Shown: piece by piece, positions 55,425-64,000 of the stretch
Position numbering within the stretch: the stretch's first letter is position 1
Layout of the letters: each line of letters opens with the position of its first letter
Assembly: GCA_034440575.1 (NCBI GenBank)
Contig: JAOTOL010001149.1
Location: forward strand, 62,001-126,000
Length of the DNA stretch: 64,000 nucleotides
Source of the DNA: Imbricaverruca yamaguchii
Taxonomy: Eukaryota > Arthropoda > Thecostraca > Neoverrucidae
Direction of reading: 5' to 3'
Position numbers and translations under genes: made by a program
Notes under the pieces: model-generated
Seen by the model: only the letters and a program-made list of their open reading frames with translations
Database searches by the model: none
Told to the model about the DNA's origin: nothing

Positions 55425-55745
55425 TGTATGATACTCGAAGCAAGGCGGACTTTTTGGCATGAATACGTGAAATCTTCTAACCGCTCTACCTACCGTCCTC
55501 TGATCCAATTCCGAATTAAAAGAAAAGCAAGTCTATTCGGCACCACCCCTCTCCCTGTACTGTTCATTGGCGATCGTGAGGTAGGTCACCAAATCGATGT
55601 AGCCAATGAACTCGAAACTTCACTTACTGATAGAAGTCGAACCGGAAGCACAGACCCAAACTTCCTTCGTGGAAGGTCTACTGTGAGATGTCCGTCATTC
55701 ACTTTTCTATTCCGCAATATTTTTCTTACAACCAGTCATTTTCTC
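55425..55745 (+). pseudogene. LINE ORF2 fragment (linker between endonuclease and RT)
   Basis: Reads EARRTFWHEYVKSSNRSTYR, then PLPVLFIGDREVGHQIDVAN and ELETSLTDRS..FLRGR. This resembles the segment before the RT in I/Jockey-type LINEs, where ARR..W..Y..S and the VANELGEHF.D.S block occur. No RT core follows. Recognition rests on a loose pattern. It may belong to the same dead element as 58484-59760. Confidence 0.45.
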
Positions 55746-55992
55746 AATCTGAGCTAATATCTGCTATTTCTTAATTTCGAAGTGTCTCCCAGGGCCTAAC
55801 GAGGGTGCATGACGACGTACTGAAGAACCGTCCGGCGGAGGTGACTACATTGCTTTTACGCGCATTTAACTCTTTATGGGAATTCCAAAATCAAATCTAA
55901 CGCTATGGAAACTAAGCTATTCTCTCCAATGTGGAGGGATGTTGCGGTTGTCTCGCCACTGAAATCTGAGAACACTGACTTTGACCATTTAA

Positions 55993-56332
55993 AAAAAAAA
56001 AAAAATTAAACCGAGTTTTTTTTTGGGGGGTTTTTGGGGGGGGGGGTTCCTTTTTTAAGAAAGGCTTTTTGGGGGAACCCCGCCCCCCCCCCCCCCCAAC
56101 CAAAACCCCCCCCCCAACAAAAAAAATTAAAAAAAATTTTATGGCGCCCCAACAACACCCCCACCCCCCCCCCGGACCCCCCCCCCCCCCCCTTCCCGGC
56201 CCCCCCCCCAAACCCCCCCCCGGGGGGGGGAGAAGGGGGGGGGGGGGGGAACCAACCCCTGTTTTCCCGTTAAAGGGAAAACCAGGGGAGCCCCCCCCCC
56301 AAAAAAACAAAACCCCCGGGGGGGGTTAAACC
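55993..56332. other. Homopolymer block, probable sequence artefact
   Basis: Almost every base is in a run: long C, G, A and T runs with few mixed words. It has an abrupt start after AACACTGACTTTGACCATTT and an abrupt end before TAAACCATCG. This looks like a low-quality or homopolymer-inflated consensus and not natural sequence; ORFs across it are meaningless. Confidence 0.75.
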
Positions 56333-56639
56333 ATCGTTCGATTTCTTTGACGGCTGATCTGTGCAAGTTATTTGAAAAGATGATAAATGTTTGTCTTTCG
56401 TAATTTCTTTAAAAAAATGATCTACTTGGAAGCATTCGATGCAAATTTGGTAAAAACAGATGTGCAATCGATTATATCGTGTTCCTAGACCCTGAGGTGA
56501 GAGCGGCCTTGCATATTAAGCGCCACCTATGCGCCATTTTCTTGAGAACGAGAAAGCGTACGGCACAGCTTGCCGTCACGGTAATTAGAAACTTTTCAAG
56601 GAAGGAATTCGTGGGCATATGTGCACCTTTTCTACAGAT
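56333..56639. other. Unassigned
   Basis: No feature recognised. Confidence 0.4.
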
Positions 56640-56920
56640 TAAAAATTGAAAGAAGATTTGCATATGCATCGGAAACCATTTCTCCCCATATTGCGTTCAG
56701 GAGAATGGCTTCACACGGGGAAGTTTTCTCGCTATGTGGCATCATGATTTGTGAGACGACATTGGTGACTGCATTGCGCGGAACATGGGACGTTCGCTTT
56801 CGTGGACGACTGCTCTTTCGTTCTGAGCCTGACGAACGCCACCAGCACAAGGGCAGCTGCAACTAGCAGTAGCGTGCCTGGAGAAATTGGAAAATAGCAA
56901 TGGATTTTCGGCTTCAACAG
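56640..56920 (-). pseudogene. Possible N-terminus of an M13 (neprilysin-like) peptidase, frameshifted
   Basis: A minus-strand ORF from 56917 encodes a signal-anchor-like stretch (ISPGTLLLVAAALVLVAFVR) and a basic stop-transfer, then NVPCSAQC. One base-shift away, AVTNVVSQIMMPHSEKTSPC continues with CE and a W-containing segment. The order TM anchor, C..C, about 20 residues, PCE..., W matches the start of type II M13 metallopeptidases, where the Cys pairs precede the PC.DF motif. The DFY core after PC is not conserved and no HExxH zinc motif is in reach. Weak call. Confidence 0.25.
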
Positions 56921-57130
56921 CGAAAACTGCCACCTCCATTCCTTTTTGTCTTCGCTGATATTGTCAGGATATGGAAATTATGCTTTGTGATTAGAATGTT
57001 CAGCCCATGGTGCGATTCTTAGGTGCGAAATTCGACCGACGTCGGGATGCAACATGTAGGCACTACCCGACGAAGGAAGACCACCTGAAGGAAGGAAGTG
57101 CATTGAAGGTGGTTTAGCTCACCGACCGTA

Positions 57131-58480
57131 TTAACACTCGCCTTGGAGGGGGGGACGAAATCCCCCCACCCTTCCGGTTTTTCGTAGATAACTCCAGATC
57201 GTACCGGCCGATATACGCCATTGTTTGTATACCTGCCAATAAATGACCGGCGCGTTGTTTGAAGTAAGAAAAATTAAAATCGACCGAAAATTTTTCGAGT
57301 TAAGGGTCACTAAAGCCAAAAATATCTTCCAGCGCCAGATCACAAATATCGTCGCTGATGCGCTTCCGGTATACTAGCAAAAAGGAAGTGTTCTTGGCAA
57401 AACTAGCGACTTGTTTGATGTACATTGTCATGCTATATTGTTCCAGAGTCATGTCAAGTCACCGAGGTCAAGTCAGGTCAAGTTCATAACAGGTTAACAC
57501 ACGCTCTAGAGGGGGTATGACGAAATCCGCCAATCCTTCCGATTTTTCGTACATAACTCCATATTGTACCGGCCGATATACGCCAAATTTATCGCGTACC
57601 AGCTTAGAAATGACCGGCGCATTGTTTAAAGCAAGACAAGTGGAAATCGGCCGAGAAGTTTTCAAGTTAGGGGCCGTTAAAGTAAAAACAATTCACAGCG
57701 CCAGACCACAAAAATCGGCGCTGATGCGCTTCCCGTATATTGGCAATAGGGAAGTGTTCTTGACAACACTAGCGACTTGTTTGATGCATATTGTTATGCT
57801 ATATAATTTAAAAGTCATGTTAGGTCGCCGAAGTCAAGTCAGGTCAAGTTCATGACAGGCTAATGGAGGAAAACTTGGTCAACTGGAATGTGTCATAAAT
57901 GCAAATGACTGTCATGCGATTGATGTCACTTTGCATGTTAGTCCCTATACATCCCGAAATCTACTGTTTGTCATTGTGTGTCTAAGCATTTCCATCCTTT
58001 ATTCATGTATTTCACTCCTTTATTTGCGAAGCCGATTGTGCCGAGCCGCCCAACGGAGCAGTCGGGATGGGAGCCCGGTTCCGGTAACTGGAGCAGGTAA
58101 TGACCTAATAAAGTGCTCCTATATAGGTGACCTGAGGTCAAATGGCGGATCTGACATCTGTATTGCATCATTAGTAATGTCCAAAACATCATTAATGCAA
58201 ATTTTAGAGCATTTAAACACAACCACAGTGATCCATAACAATGACAAGCCAAGCCACGCAAAACCAGAACATTTTGCTATTTTGACATCATTTGACCTTG
58301 AAGGTATTGACCTAAGGTGTCTAAGGTCACTTTGCACAAAATAGAGTTTACTATCGTGCCCATCCACCCTGTTAATTTCGTTGCTCTAGCCTTCATAGGA
58401 GCTGAGATCTTAGGGGGGCGGAATCCGCCCCCCCTCTCCAGGGCGCGTTATTGTCAGAGGCCCTCCAGGGCGCGTGTTGA
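57131..58480 (+). mobile_element. TTAA element, copy 2
   Basis: Begins TTAACACTCGCCTTGGAGGG and ends CCTCCAGGGCGCGTG-TTGA. The tandem dimer is especially clear: unit 1 57131-57494 and unit 2 57495-57862, both starting TTAACAC and a CTCTAGAGGGGG/CCTTGGAGGGGG block. The unique 3' part follows, and the terminal motif occurs twice (CTCCAGGGCGCGTTA and CCTCCAGGGCGCGTG). The right TTAA has mutated to TTGA. No coding capacity. Confidence 0.9.
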
Positions 58481-58483
58481 AAT

Positions 58484-59760
58484 GCGTTGCTCGCCCTCCT
58501 TATAGTGCGGATCGAGATAAGCTTGTGCATCGTTCCTTGGTACGCAGGAAACTTGACTACACCGTTTTTATCTATGACGGTACAGCTCCAGCCAACACCC
58601 GTACACTTCAAGCCGTTCATCGTACGGCTATCCGAATAGCAACGGGAGCATTCCGCATCTCACCCAAAATGATCCTTTTAACCCGAAGCGTACGAGCCTC
58701 ATCTCTGTCTGCACAGATAAAGGCTGGGAATGGGCTACGCTTGCAAACTTCGTCAGTTCCCTCACCACCCAGCTCGTCCACATGCTCTTTTCCGGGCGAC
58801 TACCGACCTTTTTCGCAACGGAGTGATGCGCGAGTGTTGCCTGTTTTGGTATGCGTGTTAACGAGCTTTTCCGGGAAAGCCAAGTTATACTTCAAGGAAT
58901 TCGTAGAATTGAGGATATGCAGCCTCCCCCATGGTAGCTGGTCGTACCGCAAGTGGATACATCCCTGCCCTGGGAAACGGGAAAACCGATGTCTCCCCAG
59001 AAGAGTTTCGCCAACGCCAGCCTATTCTGACGAATCCAGAGGATGGCGTAGGCGATGCTTTTGTTCGCAGATCTTTCACTCCATCGTTTTCACTCTCGGC
59101 GCACGCGTCCGTATATACATCAGAATTTATCGCTCTTTCGAAAGCTTCATGACATATCGAAATGTTAGAGGACGATCGACATGTTATCTTCACCGATTCC
59201 CTAAGCAGCATTTTGGTCCTGAACACATTTTATCTCTCCAGCCCTTCTTGCGTGCTATTCTAAGCCGTCTTACCACTATGCACACCACGATTCGACGGGA
59301 GATTCTGTGCTAGCTTCCTTGCCACAGTGTTTTTTCTTCTTCTAGAAACGAGTCGGCGGATTCTCCGACGAAGCGAAGAGCGAACGCACCGTGCACTCGA
59401 TCACTGCCACTCTCTGCCACGGACCATTACCGAGAGGTGTCCATCTTTATCATAGACAAGTGGCAGGCAATGTGGGACGCGACGCCGGCGAACAAACTAC
59501 ACGCCATCAAGCAACGTCTGAGATCTTGGTGCTCGTCCTGCCGTAAGCGTAAACAAGAAGATATAACACTGTGCTGCCTCCGCATAGAGCATGCTTATGC
59601 CATTAATTATTATGTGTTATCCCGTGGCGACAAACCTCTTTGCTCCAGATGTCCTGCTGACAGTTCGCCATGTTTTAATCTTGTGTCCTCTTTACGCTGA
59701 AGAGCGCATACATCATATTATATTTGCATAGGTATATTTCTTTAGTGATGATCTGCTAAA
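58484..59760 (+). pseudogene. Degraded LINE ORF2 3' half with RNase H (I/Jockey-like)
   Basis: Starts directly after the TTAA element. HRSLVRRKLDYTVFIYDGTA and LQAVHRTAIRIATGAFRISP are the conserved post-RT region (R.LDYG...YG.A, VH..ALR..TGAFRTSP). Downstream come decayed RNase-H traces (SVYTSEFIALSKAS, VIFTDSLSSIL) and a late CPADS..VRHVLILCPLYAEE block, the terminal zinc-knuckle-like region of such LINEs. Many stops and shifts. It differs in domain set from the CR1 copies, so at least two LINE clades populate the window. Confidence 0.75.
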
Positions 59761-60819
59761 TATGTGTTATAATGTTCAACCGGGAGAACTGATTTACTTC
59801 CGTCCTAAAGTATGGTTCTCCACGACATTTACTCTTCACTGATATTCATTGTCATGTAAAATCTGCAGCGCAATGTCACCGCGTAGACGATGCTCAGAAT
59901 GCGAGGGTTGATACCCCATTTCACCCCATCCCAATGACTATCTGAATTTCGGGCGCAATATGACCATAGTAGTCGAGGTGCTCGGAAACCCAAATAACCA
60001 ACAAACTAACGAAGAACTGGCATCCCCATTCAAAATGCTATTTCAACACAGATAGATGTCAATTACGGTTATTCAATTGTTCCTGAATAGTGACACACAG
60101 ATAGATGTTGACATCCTGATTACCACCTACGCAATAAGGTAACATGCATTCATAAATTGCCAATTTTTCCTATATAAAAGACCACGGTTTACGGTGGTCA
60201 GACTATTCAAGCTTGCCTGAAAATGTTTGCCCCAGTACTTTTTAGACGTGTTGGCCATATTCTCCCAAACATCTCAATTATTGAGGAAGAAATATTTGGT
60301 ACATGTTTCATGGGTCTTTCGTCAGACCTGGTGGCGATGACGTCCACATCCGTCCGTCGGGATTTTCAGCAATAGCAGAACGAAATAAACGAGTGCAGAG
60401 AGCTGAACATTTGCATGCCATATCTGTTCCTGCATCCTTTTGACATTGCTTGTGCACTTTTGGGTCCAGGGGCATCCCAGGGCAGGGGCAGTCAGTAATC
60501 TAAGTCAGGTAAAAAAACGTAAATCTCCAAAAATGCTTCATCCCTAATTAAATTTTTTTGTCCGGAGCGCACCGATTTGCTTAAGGCTCGCAGGAGGGTC
60601 ATGAAATCGTGCAAGTGGGCATGGCATCTTCTCCCTTCTCCGCCCGACGAAGGGGATGGCCGGGCGCCAGTTATAAAAGCGAAATATCGATTTGAACGGC
60701 CAAGTTGGTATTCAATTCCTCATGAATCGAAGTTCGGCCGCCTGAGGAAGCCATCACCCGAGAAACGGCCGCATCCACGTGACTTGTGGCGCTATGCACC
60801 CAGCGGCGGCGGGTTTATG
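59761..60819. other. Mostly unassigned; possible old SINE at 59885-60010
   Basis: At 59885-60010 a B-box-like GAGGGTTGATACCCC is followed by a tail AACCCAAATAACCAACAAAC, which resembles the tails of the SINEs here. Evidence is weak. No gene is recognised in the rest. Confidence 0.35.
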
Positions 60820-60984
60820 AGGTTACTGCCCGGGACGGAGAGCTCTGCTCCGGTGGGCTTAGGTCACTGCCGGGGACGGCCAGCTCGGTCTGGTGGGCTT
60901 AGGTCACTGCCGGGGGCGGCCAGCCCTGCTTCGGTGGGCTTAGGTCACTGCCGGTGATGGCCAGCTCTGGTCTGGTGGGCTTAA
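60820..60984. repeat. 41-bp minisatellite, left part
   Basis: Four copies of GGTCACTGCCGGGGACGGCC plus AGCTCTG..CGGTGGGCTTA. It is the same array as 62313-62776, split by the TTAA element; units on this side lack the GGA that follows CTTA on the right side. Confidence 0.92.
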
Positions 60985-62312
60985 TACGCGCCCTGGGGGG
61001 CCTCTGAAAATAACGCGCACTGGAGGGGGGATTACGCCACCCGTAAGATCTCAGCTCCTATGAAAGCTAGAGGAACGAAATTCGCAAGGTTGATGGGCAC
61101 GATAGTGATTTCTATTGTGTGCAAAGTCCATAACCTTAGGTCAATATCTTCCAAGTCAAATGAGGTCAATATAGCAAAATTTTCTGGTTTTTCGTGGCTT
61201 GGCTTACCACTGTTACGGATCGCTGTGATTGTGTTTAAATGCTCCAAAATTTGCATTAATGATGTTCTGGACATTATTCATGATGCAATACAGATGCTAG
61301 ATCTGCTATTTGACCTCAGGTCACCTATCTAGGAACACTTCATCAGGTCATTACCTGCTCCAGTTGCCGGAACCGGACTCCCAACCAGACTGCTCCGTTG
61401 GGCGGCTCGGTACAATCGGCTTCGCAAAGAAAGGAGTGAAATACATGAATAAAGTATGGAAGCGCTTAGGCAGACAATGACAAACAGTATATTTCTGGAT
61501 GTGTAGGGAGCAACATGTAAAGTGACATCAATTGCATGACAGTCATTTTCATTTATGACACATTCCAGTTGATGAAGTTTGGTTCCATTAGCTTGTCATA
61601 AACTTGACCTGACTTGACCTCGGCGACCTAACATGACTTGTAAGTTATATGGCATAACAATATGCATCAAACAAGTCGCTAGTGTTGTCAAGAACACTTC
61701 CCTTTTGCCAATATACGGGAAGCGCATCAGAACCGATATTTGTGGTCTGGCGTGCGAATTGTTTTTACTTTAAAGGCCCCTAACTTGAAAACTCTTCAGC
61801 CGAATTTCATTTTTCTTGCTTTATGCAATGCGCCTTTCATTGCTAAGCCTGTACGAATAAACTTGGCGGATGTCGGCCGGTAAGATATGGAGTTATGTAC
61901 GAAAAATCGGATGGGTTGGCGGATTTCGCCATCCCCCTTCCAGGGCGTGTGTTAACCTGCCATGGACTTGACCTGACTTGACCTCGGTGACTTGACATGA
62001 CTTTGAAACAATATGGCATGACAATGTACATCAAAGAAGTCGCTAGGTTTGCCAAGAACACTTCCTTTTTGTTAATATACGGGAAGCGCATTAGCGCCGA
62101 TATTTGTGGTCTGGCGCTGAGAAATGGTTTGATTTTAGCGAGCCCTAGCTCGAGAAATCTTCGGTAGATTTTCACTTGTCTTACTTTAAACAACGAGCCG
62201 GTCATTTATTAGTAGGTACACAAACAATGGGATATATCGGCTGGTACAATCTGGAGTCATTTACGAAAAACCAGAGGGGTGGGCGGATTTCGGCCCCCCT
62301 CCAGAGCGCGTG
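60985..62312 (-). mobile_element. TTAA element, copy 3, inserted in a minisatellite
   Basis: 1328 bases between two TTAA words (60981-60984 and 62313-62316). Orientation is reversed relative to copies 1 and 2: the 3' end with doubled terminal motif lies at the left (TACGCGCCCTGG..., AACGCGCACTGGAGGGGGG) and the dimer at the right, ending CCTCCAGAGCGCGTG. The uninterrupted site GGGCTTAAGAGGTCACTG exists in a neighbouring repeat unit at 62397-62414, so the empty target and the TTAA duplication are both visible. Confidence 0.93.
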
Positions 62313-62776
62313 TTAAGAGGCCACTGCCGGGGACGGCCAGCTCTGCTCCAGTTGGTTCAGGAGGTCACTGCTGGTACCGGCCAGCTCTGCTCCGGTGGGC
62401 TTAAGAGGTCACTGCTGGTGCCGGCCAGCTCTGCTCCGGTGGGCTTAGGAGGTCGCTGCTGGTGCCGGCCAGCTCTGCTCCGGTGGGCTTAGGAGGTCGC
62501 TGCTGGTGCCGGCCAGCTCTGCTCCGGTGGGCTTAGGAGGTCGCTGCCGGGACGGCCAGCTCTGCTCCGGTGGGCCTAGGAGGTCGCTGCCGGGGACGGC
62601 AAGCTCTGCTCCGGTGGGCTTAGGAGGTCACTGCCAGGGACGGCCAGCTCTGCTCCGGTGGGCTTAGGAGGTCACTGCCGGGACGGCCAGCTCTGCTCCG
62701 GTGGGCCTAGGAGGTCGCTGCCGGGGACGGCCAGCTCTGCTCCGGTGGGCTTAGGAGGTCACTGCCGGGGACGGCC
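62313..62776. repeat. 43/44-bp minisatellite, right part
   Basis: About eleven copies of GGTCACTGCCGGGGACGGCC, AGCTCTGCTCCGGTGGGCTT, AGGA; some units lack one G (43 bp). Continuation of 60820-60984. Confidence 0.95.
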
Positions 62777-62837
62777 AGCAACTGTTCTGGATCTCACCGC
62801 CACCCATCCGATCATTCCAGGGCCGGGACAAATTTTG

Positions 62838-62990
62838 GACGGCTCCGGCTCCGACTCCGGCTCCGGAGAAGTATCCCAGCTCCGGTTCCGGCTTCGGCTC
62901 CCAGTAAAATGTCCGGCGGCTCCAGCTCCGGCTCCGGGCAAAATGTACCGGCTCCGGGGGCTTCGGCTCCGGCTCCGGCTCCGTACATTC
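62838..62990. repeat. GGCTCC hexamer-type repeat
   Basis: Imperfect (GGCTCC)n with GACTCC and GGTTCC variants, broken by AGTAAAATGTCCGGCGGCTC. The same words form the core of the dispersed repeat at 16852 and 63484, so this may be a fragment of it. Confidence 0.85.
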
Positions 62991-63483
62991 CAAACGTGAT
63001 CGATCCATTAAGTAAGAGCTAGGGGGATGTAAAAAAGTTAGCCGCGATGACTCAGAAGCGCAAACTTCAAACAATTATAAGACAACTTCCCATATAAACC
63101 CTGTATCTATCTTTAAATAAACACCCGCCCCCGCCCAAATCATTTTTCGGTGTTATGGCCTCGTAAACTGACGCTTGCTTCGTGCCGTATTGGGGCAATG
63201 AGAAGGGGGGAGACTCGAATCAACAGCACTCCCCATCCCGTGAACGGTCCAAGGAACACCATTGTTGTAAATTGTAATGTTTGACCTCATCTCTCATAAG
63301 GTGCAACAACCTATTGATGATGGAAATAATTAACTTAACTAAACTAAACATGGAACTATTACATTGACTACTGAGGGTAAAATACGGTTACTTGTTATTC
63401 CACCATTATTTGATATTTTTACATGCTACTCGTATTTAAACATTTTGGCTTTTAAAAATGCGTTTTCATACCATACCATACCA
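62991..63483. other. Mostly unassigned; possible minus-strand tRNA-like segment
   Basis: On the minus strand near 63205-63235 GATTCGAGTCTCCC is B-box-like, but no A box or SINE body is convincing. CATAC pentamer repeats occur at 63468-63487. No gene. Confidence 0.3.
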
Positions 63484-64000
63484 TACTAGGTATAATGTGT
63501 TCATTTCACGTTTGCTAATTTTGTTTAATTTACACCTCTTTCGGAGTCGGAGCCGCCCTGCTTTTGACGGCTCCGGCTCCGACTCCGGCTCCGAGTAAAA
63601 TGTCCCGGCGGCTCCGGCTCCGGCTCCGGCTCCGCATCCCTGGTTCATTCCGCTTTCAGATGAATATACGAGCGGTTACTGAATGTTGTATGCTACCGAA
63701 CTGATGCATCATACTTACCAAAGACCTTAACTACCTTGAGACCTGGACGTCAAGTGGTTATATTCACGCCAATTCAATCAATTCATGTGAAGTCCAGACA
63801 TGTCATTATTTTTATCACGTGCGCCAGAAAGAATTAGAACTTCCACTTGACTTCACGAGCAGGCTGATACGTCAAGTTTTTTTTCTTGTTAAATGCATAC
63901 ATTTGGACGTGGGATATTTCCGGCCCAATATTAAGCCTGGATAAGGATTTGATACACAGCTTGTTAACTAGCTGTTTATCATCGGCCCTGCTAGCGGTGT
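63484..64000 (-). repeat. Dispersed repeat with GGAGCC-rich segment, copy 2
   Basis: Reverse-complement counterpart of 16852-17363, including GGTATAATGTGTTCATTTCA, the GGCTCC core (63560-63640) and ACCTTGAGACCTGGACGTCA. It continues to the window edge, where ACACCGCTAGCAGGGC (minus strand) matches the start of copy 1. Confidence 0.88.

Noticed and set aside
56034..56329. Pro/Gly-rich ORFs at 56.0-56.3 kb
   Set aside because: They fall in the homopolymer block that is probably a sequencing artefact.

Overview
This is a eukaryotic, animal-type window: one split host gene with GT-AG introns, sparse coding sequence, and a dense, layered load of transposable elements and tandem repeats. The alpha-SNAP exons read most like arthropod homologues, and AACCT/AACAT-rich patches (13.4-13.6 kb) fit an arthropod. 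The species cannot be fixed from sequence alone; arthropod is an inference.

Region by region. 0-14.5 kb: the alpha-SNAP gene (NAPA/SNAP family) on the minus strand, five consecutive coding exons (14459-14371, 10454-10258, 8427-8336, 3889-3716, 2487-2314) whose splice phases all match; the C-terminal exon is not in the window. Its introns hold two SINEs, a LINE endonuclease relic, a CR1 3' fragment and a relic of a repeat-associated protein. A frame-broken C-terminal piece of a ubiquitin-specific protease lies at 0.56-0.87 kb. 15-17.7 kb and 57-62.3 kb: three full-size copies and one truncated copy of a TTAA-flanked, non-autonomous element of about 1.33-1.41 kb built from a tandem dimer. 20.9-26.06 kb and 42.87-47.55 kb: two near full-length CR1-type LINEs with complementary damage. 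27.25-29.67 kb: a foldback structure with arms of about 0.9 kb. 30.2-31.4 and 41.5-42.4 kb: two inverted members of a TIR family with GGGTCTGTTC ends. 37.95-39.46 kb: a 31-bp-TIR unit enclosing an acidic coding fragment. 31.5-34.0, 48.1-50.8, 53.5-54.4 and 60.8-62.8 kb: large minisatellites that create long but spurious ORFs. 55.4-59.8 kb: degraded LINE pieces from a different, RNase-H-bearing clade, plus a C/G-homopolymer block that looks like a sequence artefact.

Apart from alpha-SNAP, nothing here looks like a working host pathway. The interest lies in transposon architecture: an empty-site-proven TTAA insertion inside a minisatellite, dense AGGTCA half-sites in that element, a chimeric CR1 with its own 3' tail inserted between ORF1 and ORF2, and a candidate TIR transposon carrying an acidic protein fragment.
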